In this document: piece by piece, positions 1-12,063 of the stretch
How positions within the stretch are numbered: the stretch's first letter is position 1
Layout: each line of letters begins with the position of its first letter
NCBI RefSeq assembly: GCF_047511655.1
Contig: NC_133390.1
Span: 131,183,583-131,247,582 of the forward strand
DNA length: 64,000 nucleotides
Reading direction: 5' to 3'
Origin: Castor canadensis
Lineage: Eukaryota > Chordata > Mammalia > Rodentia > Castoridae
Notes under the pieces: generated by a model
Seen by the model: the letters and a program-made list of their open reading frames with translations, nothing else
What the model was told of the DNA's origin: nothing
Database searches by the model: none
Made by a program: the position numbers and the translations under genes

Positions 1-117
1 ACTCAGGGCATTTAAACAGAGCAAGAAAGACCATTCACCTTGCCACCCCTTCAGGTGTCAGCCTGCCCCAACCCATCAAAACCTAGTGAAGCAGCCTGCC
101 AAACATCCAGAGTCTGC

Positions 118-240
118 CAGGAGTAGTGGTGCATGTCTGTTATCTCACTCTGAAGCTAAGGCAGGAAGACAGTGAGTTTGAGGCCAGTTTGGGCAACACA
201 GCAAGACACTGTCTCAAAACAAAAATAGAAAAAAAATATA
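118..240 (+). repeat. B1-like (7SL-derived) SINE
   Basis: The 7SL-type internal promoter pattern (gtggtgcatg ... gagtttgaggccag ... ctgtctcaaaa) is followed by an A-rich tail that runs into a short TA repeat. Confidence 0.75.
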
Positions 241-1573
241 TATATATAGGGTTGTCCAAGTCTAGCTGATCCTTTGTTCATCAACTTTATTCCTTCTTAA
301 TTTAATTTCCATAATCTCGTTTATACCCAACCACATGCACATCAAAGCTAAGACAGTGATACTAAAATCAGTTGAATAGTGCAGCTCTTAACTGTCCTTG
401 TAAAATTTTTATGTCCTAAAAGTCATACTCCCCACAAAAAAGTAAACACTATAAATATTTCCTTAATATTCAGAGTTCCTTGATTGTTCTTAAATCAATG
501 CCTATTCTGATGAAATTTCACACCCTCACCCAACATACATGCTTCCCAATAGGATCTTTAACTTTCAGAATACTCCAGTCCTAATATTTACACATCCACC
601 CATGCTAGCCGCTGTGGTGCAAATCAGGAGTGTGATGGTAAAAGAAGAGCCAATATCCCCACCTCTCAGAAGTTAATGATAAGTCTATTGGAATAAAAAC
701 ATCAAATAAATAATCGCATGAACATTAAACAGGTTTTTCTTCTTACAAAGAAAAAGTAGAAGGTATAAGAAAGTATACATGAGCATATAACTTAGATTGT
801 AGGCACCAAGGCAGGTTTCTGTTGGAATTGACATTTAAAGTCAAAACATAGCACTTAGCCCAGTGAGAAGGAAAAACAGGTGTCCAGTCCAGGGAATCAG
901 GCTCTGACTTTGATTCAACTTCCCAATTCCACTAATCTCCATTAAGATCAAGTAACCAGAGCCCACGGGTTATCACAGAATGCTTTGAAGTCAGTCACTC
1001 ACCTAAAGCTTAATCCCCTCTTTATCCAAGAGTAATCCACATCTTAAACTTCAGCTGGCCTGGCACTGGGATTTGACACAGGTAAATTTAACAAAACAAA
1101 GACCTAGACCTAAGAGCTGGATACAGCAAAAGTTAGAAGTTTCAAACAGTCTTTATCAATTAAAGCAGGAACTAGTAGTTTACATAGACAACCTCCACAA
1201 CCTCCCAGGGGGTCAAATGGATCCAAAGCTAAAACTTCTTCAATAAATATTCCAACTTTAAAGCCGGACCCATGTTCTCTCCTGAGAGGCAACCCGCTTC
1301 CAGTCTGTTGAAAGTGTATTCCTTTCCTAATGAACTACTATTACTTTACTATAATCTTTGTGTCTTGCTTGAATTCTCCTGCCAGATGCAAGAATTGAGG
1401 TATTTTGCAGCACTATTTTTCTGATAACAACTTTACAGTTAAGAAGTGCCAGGTAAGAAGGGAGAAGAGTAAAGCTGAAAGAGTAGGTAATGGTTACAAT
1501 AGATGGATGATTTAGGATCTTGAAGGCCATCCCAGAGGAGCTTGGAATAAATCTTAAACACAACTGGGAAAGC

Positions 1574-1752
1574 AACAGTGTCCATTACAGTTTTCTGTGA
1601 CAATGAAAATGTTCTATTCTATACTATCCAACACAGTAACTGCCAGTCACATGTATCTAATACAATTGATGTTTGAATCTTAAATTTTATTTTAATTAAC
1701 TTTAAAATACATAGCCACATTTTTGCTAGTGGCTACCATAGTGGTACAGCAC
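1574..1752 (+). mobile_element. MER5A-type hAT-Charlie DNA transposon fossil
   Basis: The right end (agccacat ... gctagtggctacca) and the left end (gaaaatgttctat) match the MER5A non-autonomous hAT element known from all placental mammals. It is diverged, as expected for its age. Confidence 0.75.
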
Positions 1753-2008
1753 TAAAAGATTTTAAACTGTAGATTAATAAGATCTAAGGAATATTTCTGG
1801 ATCATCCTGGTTAATAGCAAGAAGAACAAGAATAAGTCAATGTAAGATGAATTCAGTGGGAATAGCCAATCAGAGTTGCTGAGGAACTTCACCAAAGTAT
1901 GACTGGGAGACAGGAGAAATTCATTTAGGGCTTTAGCCAAACTTAATTGTGCAATATAGAAATAGAAGCTTTGGTTTCAAATATAAATGCAAATAACGTT
2001 GAATTTTC

Positions 2009-2012
<4 letters not shown>

Positions 2013-2045
<33 letters not shown>
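2013..2045 (+). repeat. (AC)n microsatellite
   Basis: About 16 uninterrupted AC units. Confidence 0.97.
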
Positions 2046-2047
<2 letters not shown>

Positions 2048-2577
2048 CTAGCCTCAAAAATAATCATTCTGATGCCACTGACTCTAATGGGGTATAGTGT
2101 GCACTCTATAGAATACACAAAGTTTAGAAATACACAAAAGCTTGAGAATGGATCATTTAAAACTGCACCAAGGTTGTGCCAAACAGAAATATTTCTATAG
2201 GAAAATATATCCTATGAGCCAAATACGGAATCATGAAACCATTATAATGTTTCAGTAGTTAAGGGAGTGAAGGGGAAGTAGCCTAACAGCCATTCTCTGC
2301 TCTAGAAGAGAGGACCAGGACAAGAAGGCAAAAGCCAGAAACTCCTTTCTACTTATTTCCCTGTTTAAGCGAGGGCAAGAAGTGTTGGAAGATTAGTAGG
2401 AGAACAGAGAACCCAGGTAGATTTTAAATTTTCTCCATGCATCATTTCTTTCATTACCAAAGAATGTAGAAAATCAGGCTGCTTCTACATATATTAATCT
2501 GGAAATAGTTTTCCTTACAGCACAGTCCCAGTGGGGCACTATCACTAGCAAAGGGGTGAAAACTGGTTCTTGGGGAA

Positions 2578-2760
2578 TTTTTTTTTCTTTTTGGCAGTAC
2601 TGGGGCTTGAACTCAGCACCTACACCTTGAGGGTAGGGTTTTTTTGAAATAGGGTCTCATGACCTATTTGCCTGAGTTGACTTCAAACCACAATCCTCCT
2701 GATCTCTGCCTCCTAAGTAGCTAGGATTACAGACGTGAGCCACTGGTACCCAGCTCTGAA
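2578..2760 (-). repeat. Dimeric SINE (ID-like + B1-like), reverse orientation
   Basis: A T-rich start is followed by the complement of the ID B box (gggcttgaactcag). The complement of the B1-like monomer (gctaggattacag ... gagccactgg) comes next. The ID half is shortened. Confidence 0.75.
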
Positions 2761-2984
2761 ATTTTTATTCTTTTGTATACAAACCACAATTTCACATACA
2801 CAACATAAACAGACATATAGTATTGTGTCTGTGGCATCCAAATTTTACTGGGGTTGGAAAACTATATCAGAAAAAGAATCTAAAAGGTTGGAGGGCTGTA
2901 ATAAAAGAAAAAAGGTTGAGAAACATCGCCCTAGAGGAAATTGAAGAATGAAAGAAAAGGTGTTAAAAGTAAAAGTTCTGCCTA

Positions 2985-4320
2985 CTGGTGAATGAATAAA
3001 CACAACTTGGCACACTTGTACAATGGAATGTTAGTTAGCCTTCAAAAAGGAAGAAAAGTGTGGTATATGCTACGGAGGGGGCGCTGTTTTTCGCTCCCTT
3101 CCTTGTTAGAGCAAGCTTTCTCTCTCGCTCCTGGTTATTACTGAACCTAACTGGGTTTAACTGGGGGTGACTGGAGATTCAGAAAAGACACAGGATAGAA
3201 AATGGGATCAGGTGTGTTGAGCACTCAAATGGAGATGCCCAACCCTAATTGCTTTTCTCTATCTTTATTCTTTAAGGCCTTACTCTTTACAGTTCTTTAA
3301 AACCTTGCTTAAAACCTCTTTCCTTAGACCCCCACTGTCCCATGTTTTCTCTTACCTTATCTTTAGCTTAATCGCTCTTAAAGTCTTTTGCCCCAGGCTT
3401 GCAGCTTTTCTTTAGCAGTCTCTCTTTAGCTTTCTTAAAGCCTCAGTGCTCAGACTTGCAAAGTCTTGGTCCTCTATCTTGCACTATCCCATGTTCTCTC
3501 TGGCTTTTCTTTAGCTTCTAAAGCCTATGTTAAAGTTCTTTCTTTGGCTTTGCTTTCTAAGGCCTATGTTAAAGTTCTCGGTGCAGACTTTCTATCAACC
3601 CCTCTTTAGCCATACTTTTCCATTCAGCAATTTCCCTTTAGCAATTCTTTTCCCTTCAGTAATTCTTTTCCCTTCCAAAAGCTCCCCACACCAAAAAAGC
3701 CCAATGCAAAAGAATCAAACAAAAGTCCAAGCCAAAGCCCCAAAAAACCCAAGCCCAAAAAGCCCTCCAAACCAAAAGGCAAAAAGCAAAAAGCCTCTGC
3801 TCTCCTTCAGCATGCCTTGGTAAGCAGGGTGGAGTAGAGGCTCTCCACCTTATAACAGGAGAAACCTGCGTTCCTGCTTCTCTGAACACAAGCTTAGGAG
3901 ACGCAGATGTTCTGTTTTTCCTGTTTGTGGCCGGAGCTGTGCCTATCTCGGCCTACAGATAAAAGCAATTAAGCCACATCTTGCCTTGCTTACATCCAGT
4001 TCTCATAGGCTTTTCATAATCTGCTCTCCACAATGCTACAACATGTGCAGACCTTGAGGACAATATGTTAAGTGAAATAAACCAGATACAAAAAGGCGAA
4101 TAGGGTATGATTCCACTTCTGTGAGGTACCTGCAGTAGTCAAATTCATAGATACGGAAAGCAGAATGGTGATTGTATGGAGTAGGGCAAAGGAGAAATGG
4201 AAAGTTGCTATGTAATAGGTACAGAATTTCAGTCTTGCAAATGGAAAGATTCTAGAGAAGTTTCTAGAAATCAGTTGGACAACAATGTATACTTAACACT
4301 ACTGACCCCTGTTTATTATG
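2985..4320 (+). mobile_element. Old L1M 3' end, split by an LTR insertion
   Basis: Two blocks, 2985-3073 and 4033-4320, match consecutive parts of an ancient L1 3' end (tacaatggaatgttagttagcc, then aagtgaaataaaccag and the downstream 3' UTR). They rejoin exactly across the LTR at 3074-4032. The element is old, with many substitutions and no ORF. Confidence 0.75.
3074..4032 (-). mobile_element. ERVK/IAP-like solo LTR, about 959 bp
   Basis: The insertion sits inside an L1M fragment and is flanked by the 7-bp direct repeat atgctac (3067-3073 and 4033-4039). Read on the minus strand it starts TGTGGAGAGC, has a TATA-like motif (TATAA, at about 3854-3850) and a polyadenylation signal (AATAAA, 3269-3264), and ends in a U5-like segment. 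The middle (about 3280-3800) is a CT/TTAGC-rich quasi-repeat, like the expanded R region of IAP-type LTRs. No internal retroviral gene remains, so this is a solo LTR. The family name is inferred from its layout. The terminal bases do not give a perfect TG...CA pair, so the exact ends could be off by a few bases. Confidence 0.6.
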
Positions 4321-4339
4321 TATTTTATTTAGAAATGGC

Positions 4340-4440
4340 TAAGATTAGCCAGACATAATGATACACATCAGTAACCCCTCTAGTGGGAGGCTAAGGCTAC
4401 ACAGCAAGACCCTGTCTCAAAAAAACAAAGAAACAAAAGC
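4340..4440 (+). repeat. B1-like SINE fragment
   Basis: A shortened 7SL-like monomer (agccagacataatg ... gcaagaccctgtctc) with an A-rich tail. Confidence 0.65.
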
Positions 4441-4491
4441 CAAAAAAGGATAAGATAAAAAATTTTGCATGGTTTTTCCATTAAATTAAAA

Positions 4492-4692
4492 ATTTGGGGT
4501 GGTGCTGAGAATAGGACCCAGGGCCTTGTGCATGCTAGGAAAACACACTACCACTAAGTTATATATCCCCAGCCCTTAGGTTTTAGAGACAAGGTCTCAC
4601 TTCATAGCCCAATATGGCCTCAAACATGAGATCTTCTTGCCTTCACTTCCAGAGTGCTAGGACTACAGGCATGGACCACCATACCAGGCTTA
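4492..4692 (-). repeat. Dimeric SINE, reverse orientation
   Basis: The complement of an ID-like unit (gggccttgtgcatgctag) is followed by the complement of a B1-like unit (gctaggactacaggcatg). Confidence 0.75.
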
Positions 4693-4899
4693 AAATTTTT
4701 TTTAATAAAAAGGAAACAAAGCAACATGAAAGAGTATTTTTGTGACTTGTATTTCTACTTCAAATTTAAAATAAAAATTGTTTATTCCCTTTTGCACACT
4801 ATGCTACACCAAGATACCCAAAAGATGGCAGGAAACTAGACTCCCTTGTCCCTGTAATGCTGCCAACCACCCCCAGGAAAGCAAAGGCAGAAAGATGCT

Positions 4900-5860
4900 A
4901 ATCACTTGTAAAGCTGTCACCAGAAAGGGGTCAAGGAGGTTTCTGATAGGAAAAAAAAAAAAACTCAATTCATTATCTATGCTTCTTGAAACAGTCAGGA
5001 GAAAAGAATTTCAAGGCGATTCACAAGAGAGAAGTCTGGCAAAGATTTTATTAGGCGAGTAGGACAAAGCAGTGAGAGGCAGAAAAAGGGAAATGTATGC
5101 CAAGAACTTGGAGTGTGAGTTACAGCACAATGGGTGGTTCTGGCATCCGCTCTATTTATGTTAGTTGAAGTACGCTAGGGAGTTTGGCTTAAACTTTCCT
5201 CTGAATGTGTGGTTTCTTTGTTAGGTACCTAGCAACTTTCTATCATTTTTGCGGTTGAAATGTTTTGACTTTATCACCCATCTGGGGCGATCTTACCAAT
5301 CAAAGGGTTTCATGACATGGGTGCTATTTCTTGTAACTTTTATAAGCATTCTTCTTATCAAATGAATTGTTGTATCTCCCATTCTTAACTCCTGGTGCAT
5401 ATTATTCATCTAGGGCAAGGTCAGAATTGTAGAGGACCTGTTTCTCTACTATATAATGTAACTAATGAGCAGGGGTGTGCTGGAAGGAATGCATGTTGTG
5501 TGCTTTCTTAATATTTAGTACAATGTTTAATTTTGCTGTTCTAGCAAACTTTTAGTCCCAGCTCCGGATTCTTGCTTGCTTTGATTCCCATACCACGCTG
5601 TCCCTTTTTAACCTGCCTCAAAACCATGTTAAGGTCCTGGCCCCACTGACAAGACAGCCACTGAAACTCACCCCAAAGCAGGCATCACATGCACATGGTT
5701 TACAGTACTCACAGTATAGCTTCTGTGACAAAGAAAAGACCACCTTATGTAATAAATGTACTTGGGGTTACCGTCAAATCATGAGACAAATATACATCAA
5801 TAATAACCACACAATAATAATGAAAAAGGTAAAGATCTTTGTATCCCATTATCTTGAACA
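4900..5860. other. No recognised feature
   Basis: The sequence is unique-looking and AT-rich, with no convincing ORF. Parts could be an eroded LTR, but I could not define ends or a direct repeat. Confidence 0.3.
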
Positions 5861-6555
5861 GGCCCATTTTTTTCTGTTAACATTTTTATTGAAATAAAAC
5901 ACAGGAATGTGCATAACATGCACTAGCCTTAAATGTTCAGTTCATTTAATTTTTATAAGCATGTAAGTCCCACCCAGATCTATATTTGAACATTTCCAGG
6001 TCCCCACATTGTTCCCTCATGTCCATTTCTAATATAAACTCACCTCCACCACTATTCTGACCTCTAAATCATCATGGAGTTTTGCAGGTTCTTGAGCTCT
6101 TAATCACATGATAGGTTCCCTCTGCAAAAGGTTTCTTTCCTTAAACATTATCCATATGAGACTCACCTATATTGTTTTAGGTATCAGTAGTTCATTTCTG
6201 TTATTGTGATGAAGCGTTAGATTTCACAAATTTTCCACAATTTACTGATTAATTTCATTGATGAGCATTTGGGTTGTTTCATTTGAGATAATTATGAATT
6301 AAGTTGTTACAAATGTTCTTGTACCTATTTTTCGGTGGGTAATTTCTGCATTTTTGGTACATTCCCAGAAACAGAATTTCTGGGCCATAGGAAATATGCA
6401 CTGTTTAGTTTTAATAGATACTGCCAATTTTCCAAGTGGTTGACTGTATTTACACTCCCAATACCAGTATGTTGGAAGTATAAATTGCCAACACTTTTCA
6501 ATTCTAGGTTCTTTCCAGTCTTTTTAATTTTAGCCAATGTGGTACCTCACTGTGG

Positions 6556-6707
6556 TTTTTTAATTTTTTATTTTATTTTTGAATTATCATATATTAATAT
6601 TATGAGGGGATTTCATTGTAATAATTCCATACAGAGATAAAATGAACCTTAAAAATGTTCAACCCCTCCAATATATTTCTATTCCCCTTCTTCCTCCTCC
6701 CACCTTT
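6556..6707 (-). repeat. Dispersed repeat 'B', insertion in L1M
   Basis: A T-rich left end, then aattatcatatattaata and a pyrimidine-rich right end. The same layout occurs at 34555-34790. Flanks ctcactgtggtttt and ctcattatggtttt look like a 14-bp target duplication with two differences. A poly(T) start suggests a minus-strand retroelement 3' end. Confidence 0.5.
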
Positions 6708-6815
6708 CTCATTATGGTTTTAATTAGCATTTTCCTGATGACTATCAATGTGTGTTTTTTCATAGGTTCATTGTCCATATAAATCCTCTTCTTGTGACAT
6801 TTCAAATTGACCCAA

Positions 6816-7018
6816 TCATTGAGGGTGAATATAGTGGAAATATTATGTACTTATGTAAGAAAATGGAACAATGAGACCTGTTGAAACTATTCTAAGAAGG
6901 GAAGAGGGGAGATAAAGGAGAATGACAGAGGGGTATAAATCTAGCTAAGACATATTATAAGCACTTTTGTAAATGTCACAATGTACCTCCAGTACAACAA
7001 TAATATGCTAATAAAAAA
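6816..7018 (+). mobile_element. Dispersed retroelement 'A', 5'-truncated, with target duplication
   Basis: The 203-bp insertion ends in an A-rich tail (ctaataaaaaa) and is flanked by the perfect 13-bp direct repeat caaattgacccaa (6803-6815 and 7019-7031). Related copies are at 25085-25645 and 11977-12063. The tail, truncation and long duplication are typical of LINE-machinery insertion. The element is probably an L1 3' UTR subfamily, but I cannot name it. Confidence 0.7.
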
Positions 7019-8504
7019 CAAATTGACCCAAAGTTATATTGTTTTTAATAAGTAATCACTTAATAACAATATGTCAAACCTAGATCAGTTCATTTTTGTC
7101 AGTATATCACTATTAAACAGCTAAGAGTGGACTCTAACCTAGACATCTAACCCCTCATCATTCAACTGTGCAGCACACAAGCTCAGGAAATTTACTTTCT
7201 AAACACACCAATTACCAGTAAATAGCTAAGAAGATTTCATTAGATTCTAGTGATAGCATGGTGTTAGGACATGGTTTTGTAATAAAAAAAAAAAACTGAG
7301 CTTAAACTTTTATGGCAGAAATTTGAAAGTTTACCCTTGATAGCAAACAATGATATTTACAACTTAGGAAGCTAACCCTCTACCTACTTGAAAGCAATGA
7401 AACCATTCTTGCCTTTTAAAGTAACCGCCCCCCTGTCCAACTGAATACCAGTTTTGTTTCTGTTATCTGTCTCTCCCCTCTCAAAGCCCCTCAGCATTTA
7501 GGGAAGTTGACCACACCGCATGCCCCTAGGGGTTTGATGTGCAAAGCCCATTTCCTGCCAGGAACTGGTTAAGTACTGATTGTAGGACATAATTCTGGCC
7601 CCTGAAACTTAAAGAGACATCCGTTAGAGGACTCTAAGGCACTTTTTAAATTAATTTTCAGAATAAGCTTCCAGAATAAGCTTTGGAGATGCTATCCAAA
7701 GTGGAAGACTATGAACCTAGAAATTGAGACCTATATATGTGGGACCCTAAACTTTAGCTGCATTTTGCATCTGACCTAAGGATAAAGTCAACACCTAAAG
7801 GAAGATGATGACTCCAGGGAATAACAGAAGACTTGTGGCAGCCATTGATGTGAGAAACTTTGAAACCTGGCCTATCCCTGGACTTCTGTTTATGTGAATG
7901 CAGCAGTTAGGATGTGTCTAGCTCACAGAAATAGAGTATGTGACAGTGGCTTGAACCAAGAGGGGTAATTTTTTTTTCACATAATCAGAAGCCAGGGGAT
8001 AACATTACACATCCTCATCTTTCTGCAAGATGTTGCACACTGGCTTTGCACCCTCATGCTTATCCTCTCAGGGCTGAAAAAGGTCACTAGACCTCCAGGC
8101 ATTAGCTATAAGGCAGGGGAAGAAGGGGAAAAGAAGAGCAACCTAGATCTCTGGTATCACTCACTCAACTCTTTTAAAAAGGAATTTTTTCCCAAAGCCT
8201 TCAAGTAGACTTCACATGCTTCACTGTTCAAAAATAGGAATCTGGGAAAAACAAGATTCTGGTTATATAATGGTTGACAGGCCAGGAAAGAGGAGGCTGA
8301 CAATGGCTGTTGGGTTTGCCAAACAATATGGTGTCCCAAAATGAGCCAGTAAATATCCTTATTGCTTAAGTTGGATTTTTCTGTTACTTAGAGTGAAAAG
8401 CAGTGATTTAGCTCTATTACCCTCTATCTAACTACTATTATTATTCTATCTGCATCATTCTGTCCACTCGGTAGTCCCTAGCTCTATATCAACATTATTA
8501 CATT

Positions 8505-8660
8505 TTGACGTAGCTAAAATACAATTAAAGCTTCAATTCCACAATTACTTTAGCCACATCTCAAGTGCTCCATAGCTACATGTGGCTAGTGGCTACCATA
8601 TTTGGCAGTAAAAGTCTAAACTATCTCCATCACTGCAGAAAGTTCTATTGGAGAGTGTGG
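8505..8660 (-). mobile_element. MER5A-type hAT-Charlie fossil, reverse orientation
   Basis: It contains the complement pattern agccacatctcaagtgctc, acatgtggctagtggctacc and gcagaaagttctattgg, matching MER5A read backwards. Confidence 0.8.
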
Positions 8661-9649
8661 TTCTGGGTAGAACAGTAACACAGATGCAATATCTGGAATG
8701 TTACTTTTCTACTTGGTGGAAAATTTAGCCTTCAGTCTCTTGTGGGTGAGCATGACAGATGTATGAAGCGTCCTTCCCAGAATTTTGGTGTGCAGGATCT
8801 GGACCTCAGGGGTGGAGTATTTCCATGCTCCCTGCACTATCCTGTTGCCACCTCTGAGCATTTTCCATCTTGCATGGCATTTAATATATAATGAACTAAG
8901 TTCTCTTGGTATTACTCCTGCACCAAATTTCGGCATAGAATGTAGGGTCATGGGTTATAGTGAGTAGACTCAGCCCACATCTCCTCCAAGCATCCATGTT
9001 TAGTGTCCATAGTATTACAACTGAAAATTAGTTCATTACTCCATAGTTTCCCCCAAAGATACAGAATTTTAAGTTTCTCTCCTACTGTTTTTCCCTAATG
9101 ACCTGGAAAATCAAGATGCAAACCAGTAAGACTGGTGACCTTACAAACCTAACATGAAGAAAAAATTTTGACATGATTTCATTAAACAGTTTGTTTTTCT
9201 TTGAGAAGGGATGGGGGAAAAAAAGCCTGTTATTCTACTGGTTTGATCCTGACTTAAGTAGCTGTTGTTCAGAATTTTCAATATGGCCAACCTGAAAGTC
9301 CCAAATTTCCCGATATGCATATTAGGATTTGACTCACCTCAGACTGCCTTACTCTTGTCTCTTGACTAAACAGTACTTTGAAACATGCTTTTCATTAGAT
9401 TTTAGATTACAAATGGAACAGTTCACTATGTGAGAAAAGCAAAAGCAGAACTCCTGGGGAGGTTAATTATCTCAACACTGCTTTATGACTTGATATTTAC
9501 AGGCTTAAATTAACACAGGATTAAAATAACCTGCATTTGTTCAACTTGAAGAAATAAACAGCTTTTTCGAAGAAAAAAACGATGGAGAAATAGCAGCCTC
9601 TTCAACAAAAACTGCTGGGAAAACTGGTTAGCAGTCTGCAAAAACTGAA

Positions 9650-10625
9650 ACTAGATCCATGTATATCACCCTATACCAAGATTAACTCAAAATGGATCAA
9701 GGATCTTAATATCAGACCCCAAACTCTTAAGTTGATACAAGAAAGAGTAGGAAATACTCTAGAATTAATAGGTACAGGGAAGAACTTTCCCAATGAAACC
9801 CCAGCAGCACAGCAAATAAGAGATAGCATAGATAAATGGGACCTCATAAAACTAAAAAGCTTCTGTTCATCAAAAGAAATGGTCTCTAAACTGAAGAGAA
9901 CACCCACAGAGTGGGAGAAAATATTTGCCAACTATACATCAGACAAAGGACTGATAACCAGAATATACAGGGAACTTAAAAAACTAAATTCTCCCAAAAC
10001 TAATGAACCAATAAAGAAATGGGCACGTGAACTAAACAGAACTTTCTCAAAAGAAGAAATTCAAATGGCCAGAAAACACATGAAAAAATGCTCACCATCT
10101 CTAGCAATAAAGGAAATGCAAATTAAAACCACGCTAAGATTCCACCTCACCCCTGTTAGAATAGCCATCATCAGCAACACCACCAACAACAGGTGTTGGC
10201 GAGGATGCGGGGAAAAAGGAACCCTCTTACACTGTTGGTGGGAATGTAGACTAGTACAACCACTCTGGAAAAAAATTTGGAGGCTACTTAAAAAGCTGGA
10301 CATCGATCTACCATTTGATCCAGCAATACCACTCTTGGGGATATACCCAAAAGACTGTTACTCCAGAGGCACCTGCACACCCATGTTTATTGCGGCACTA
10401 TTCACAATAGCCAAGTTATGGAAACAGCCAAGATGCCCCAGCACTGATGAATGGATTAAGAAAATGTGGTATCTATACACAATGGAATTTTATGCAGCCA
10501 TGAAGAAGAACGAAATGTTATCATTTGCTGGTAAATGGATGGAATTGGAGAACATCATTCTGAGTGAGGTTAGCCTGGCCCAAAAGACCAAAAATCATAT
10601 GTTCTCCCTCATATGTGGACATTAG
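9650..10625 (+). pseudogene. LINE-1 ORF2 C-terminal remnant
   Basis: The reading frame is open from about 9650 to the stop at 10623-10625. It encodes the L1 ORF2p C-terminal region, including the conserved Cys/His cluster (pattern C-x3-C-x7-H-x4-C, at about 10198-10251) and the family's closing segment ending in a Gly-His tail. The endonuclease and reverse transcriptase domains are missing through 5' truncation. Around 9640 a one-base loss relative to the usual L1 frame shifts the upstream part. The copy is therefore dead and is not a host gene. Confidence 0.9.
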
Positions 10626-11002
10626 ATCAAGGGCAAACACAACAAGGGGATTGGACTTTGAGCACATGATAAAAGCGAGAGCACACAAGGAAGGGGTGAG
10701 GATAGGTAAGACACCTAAAAAACTAGCTAGCATTTGTTGCCCTTAACGCAGAGAAACTAAAGCAGATACCTTAAAGCAACTGAGGCCAATAGGAAAAGGG
10801 GACCAGGAACTAGAGAAAAGGTTAGATCAAAAAGAATTAACCTAGAAGGTAACACCCACGCACAGGAAATCAATGTGAGTCAGTGCCCTGTATAGCTATC
10901 CTTATCTCAACCAGCAAAAACCCTTGTTCCTTCCTATTATTGCTTATATTCTCTCTACAACAAAATTAGAAATAAGGGCAAAATAGTTTCTGCTGGGTAT
11001 TG

Positions 11003-11064
11003 AGAGGGGGGAGAGGGAGGGGGCGGAGTGGGTGGTAAGGGAGGGGGTGGGGGCAGGGGGGAGA
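11003..11064 (+). other. G-rich tract in L1 3' UTR, G-quadruplex-prone
   Basis: Many runs of 3-6 G lie within about 60 bases. The same tract is present, as C runs, in the other L1 copy at 63297-63358. G-rich 3' UTR tracts are a known property of mammalian L1. Confidence 0.8.
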
Positions 11065-11394
11065 AATGAACCAAGCCTTGTATGCACATATGAATAATAA
11101 AAGAAAAATGAAAAAAAAATTCAAACAATAAACCATGTTTAAAAGCTCTATATAAAATATCCATGAACACCCTTAAGTTTGCAGACTTAATTTTGGAGAC
11201 AAAACAAATTTTTCCTCAAAAAGCATAGTCTTGAATTTTAAAAATATCCAACATGTTTCTATTTGGGCAAAAATCATTATTATAAAATGCCAAATAATCC
11301 CATATTAATGAGTGTATATTTTAAATAAATTTCATTTTAAAACAAGATGTTTAAAGAAATTAAAAAACTCTAAACAAGTCAGAATAGACAAGAT

Positions 11395-11725
11395 TTTGGG
11401 GGGAGAGAGCAGTACTAGGGTTTGAACTCAGGGTCTCACGTTTGTTAGGCAGGTGCTCTATCACTTGAGCCACATCCCAGCCCAATTTGCTTTAGTTGTT
11501 TTTTGAATAGGTCTTGCGTTTATAACAGGGCTAGCATGGACCCTGATCCTCCAATTTATGCTTCCTGGGTAGCTGAGATGACAGGTGCACAACACCATAC
11601 CCAATTTTTTTTTTGATGGGGTCTTACGAATTTTTTTTTGCCTGGGCTGGTCTTAAACCATGACCCTCCTGATCTTTGCCTCCTGAATAGCTAGGATTAT
11701 AGGCATGAGCCACCATGCCCAGTGC
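11395..11725 (-). repeat. Compound SINE, reverse orientation
   Basis: The complement of an ID unit (gggtttgaactcagg, with ggcaggtgctctatcac) is followed by two partial B1-like monomers separated by a T-rich stretch at about 11607-11640. It is longer than the usual dimer, so it is probably two overlapping insertions. Confidence 0.75.
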
Positions 11726-11777
11726 CAAGATATATTTAATAAAAAAGAGAAATATTAAGAAATATCTTCTCTAACAT

Positions 11778-11830
11778 TTTTTGGGGTGGGACTGGGGTTT
11801 GAACTCAGGGCTTTGTGCCTGCAAAGTGCT
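11778..11830 (-). repeat. ID-like SINE fragment
   Basis: A short complement of the ID 3' half (ggggtttgaactcaggg). Confidence 0.6.
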
Positions 11831-11976
11831 AATATTTTTTTAAAAAATTTATAAAACAAGTCTAATTTTAAAAGTGCATACTAACATGTGAAAGTAAACA
11901 CATCAATAGAACAAATCAGAATGTCCAGAAATAAATATATACTACCAAAGAATTCCCTATGTGGTTAAGGTGACTT

Positions 11977-12063
11977 TAATTAAAGTATGATATAATCGAT
12001 ACATTGTAAGAACTTTTATAAATGCCACAATGTACCCCCAGCACAATAATTAATTAATTAATT
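11977..12063 (+). repeat. Dispersed retroelement 'A', 3'-end fragment
   Basis: The motif cattgtaagaacttttataa, followed by atgtacccccagcaca, matches the 3' end of the copies at 6816 and 25085. It ends in an AATT repeat instead of a plain A tail. Confidence 0.6.

Larger units (their letters stand above)
5865..7130 (-). mobile_element. Old L1M element, reverse orientation, with two nested insertions
   Basis: Blocks 5865-6555, 6708-6815 and from 7019 read as the complement of an ancient L1 3' region (for example tttattgaaataaaac, and ggtttttt / gcattttcctgatgac). Continuity across the two younger insertions supports one original element. No coding capacity remains. Confidence 0.65.
9575..11118 (+). 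mobile_element. Young LINE-1, 5'-truncated
   Basis: It contains the C-terminal part of ORF2 (stop at 10623-10625), a roughly 480-bp 3' UTR with a G-rich tract (11003-11064) and an A-rich tail. The last 750 bp are nearly identical to the inverted copy at the right edge of the window: the final 80 ORF2 residues differ at only two positions. That marks a recently active family in this genome. I could not define a convincing target duplication. Confidence 0.95.

Noticed and set aside
10955-11170. Proline-rich ORF on the minus strand (also seen at 63203-63403)
   Set aside because: Complement of the G-rich L1 3' UTR, present wherever that L1 inserted.
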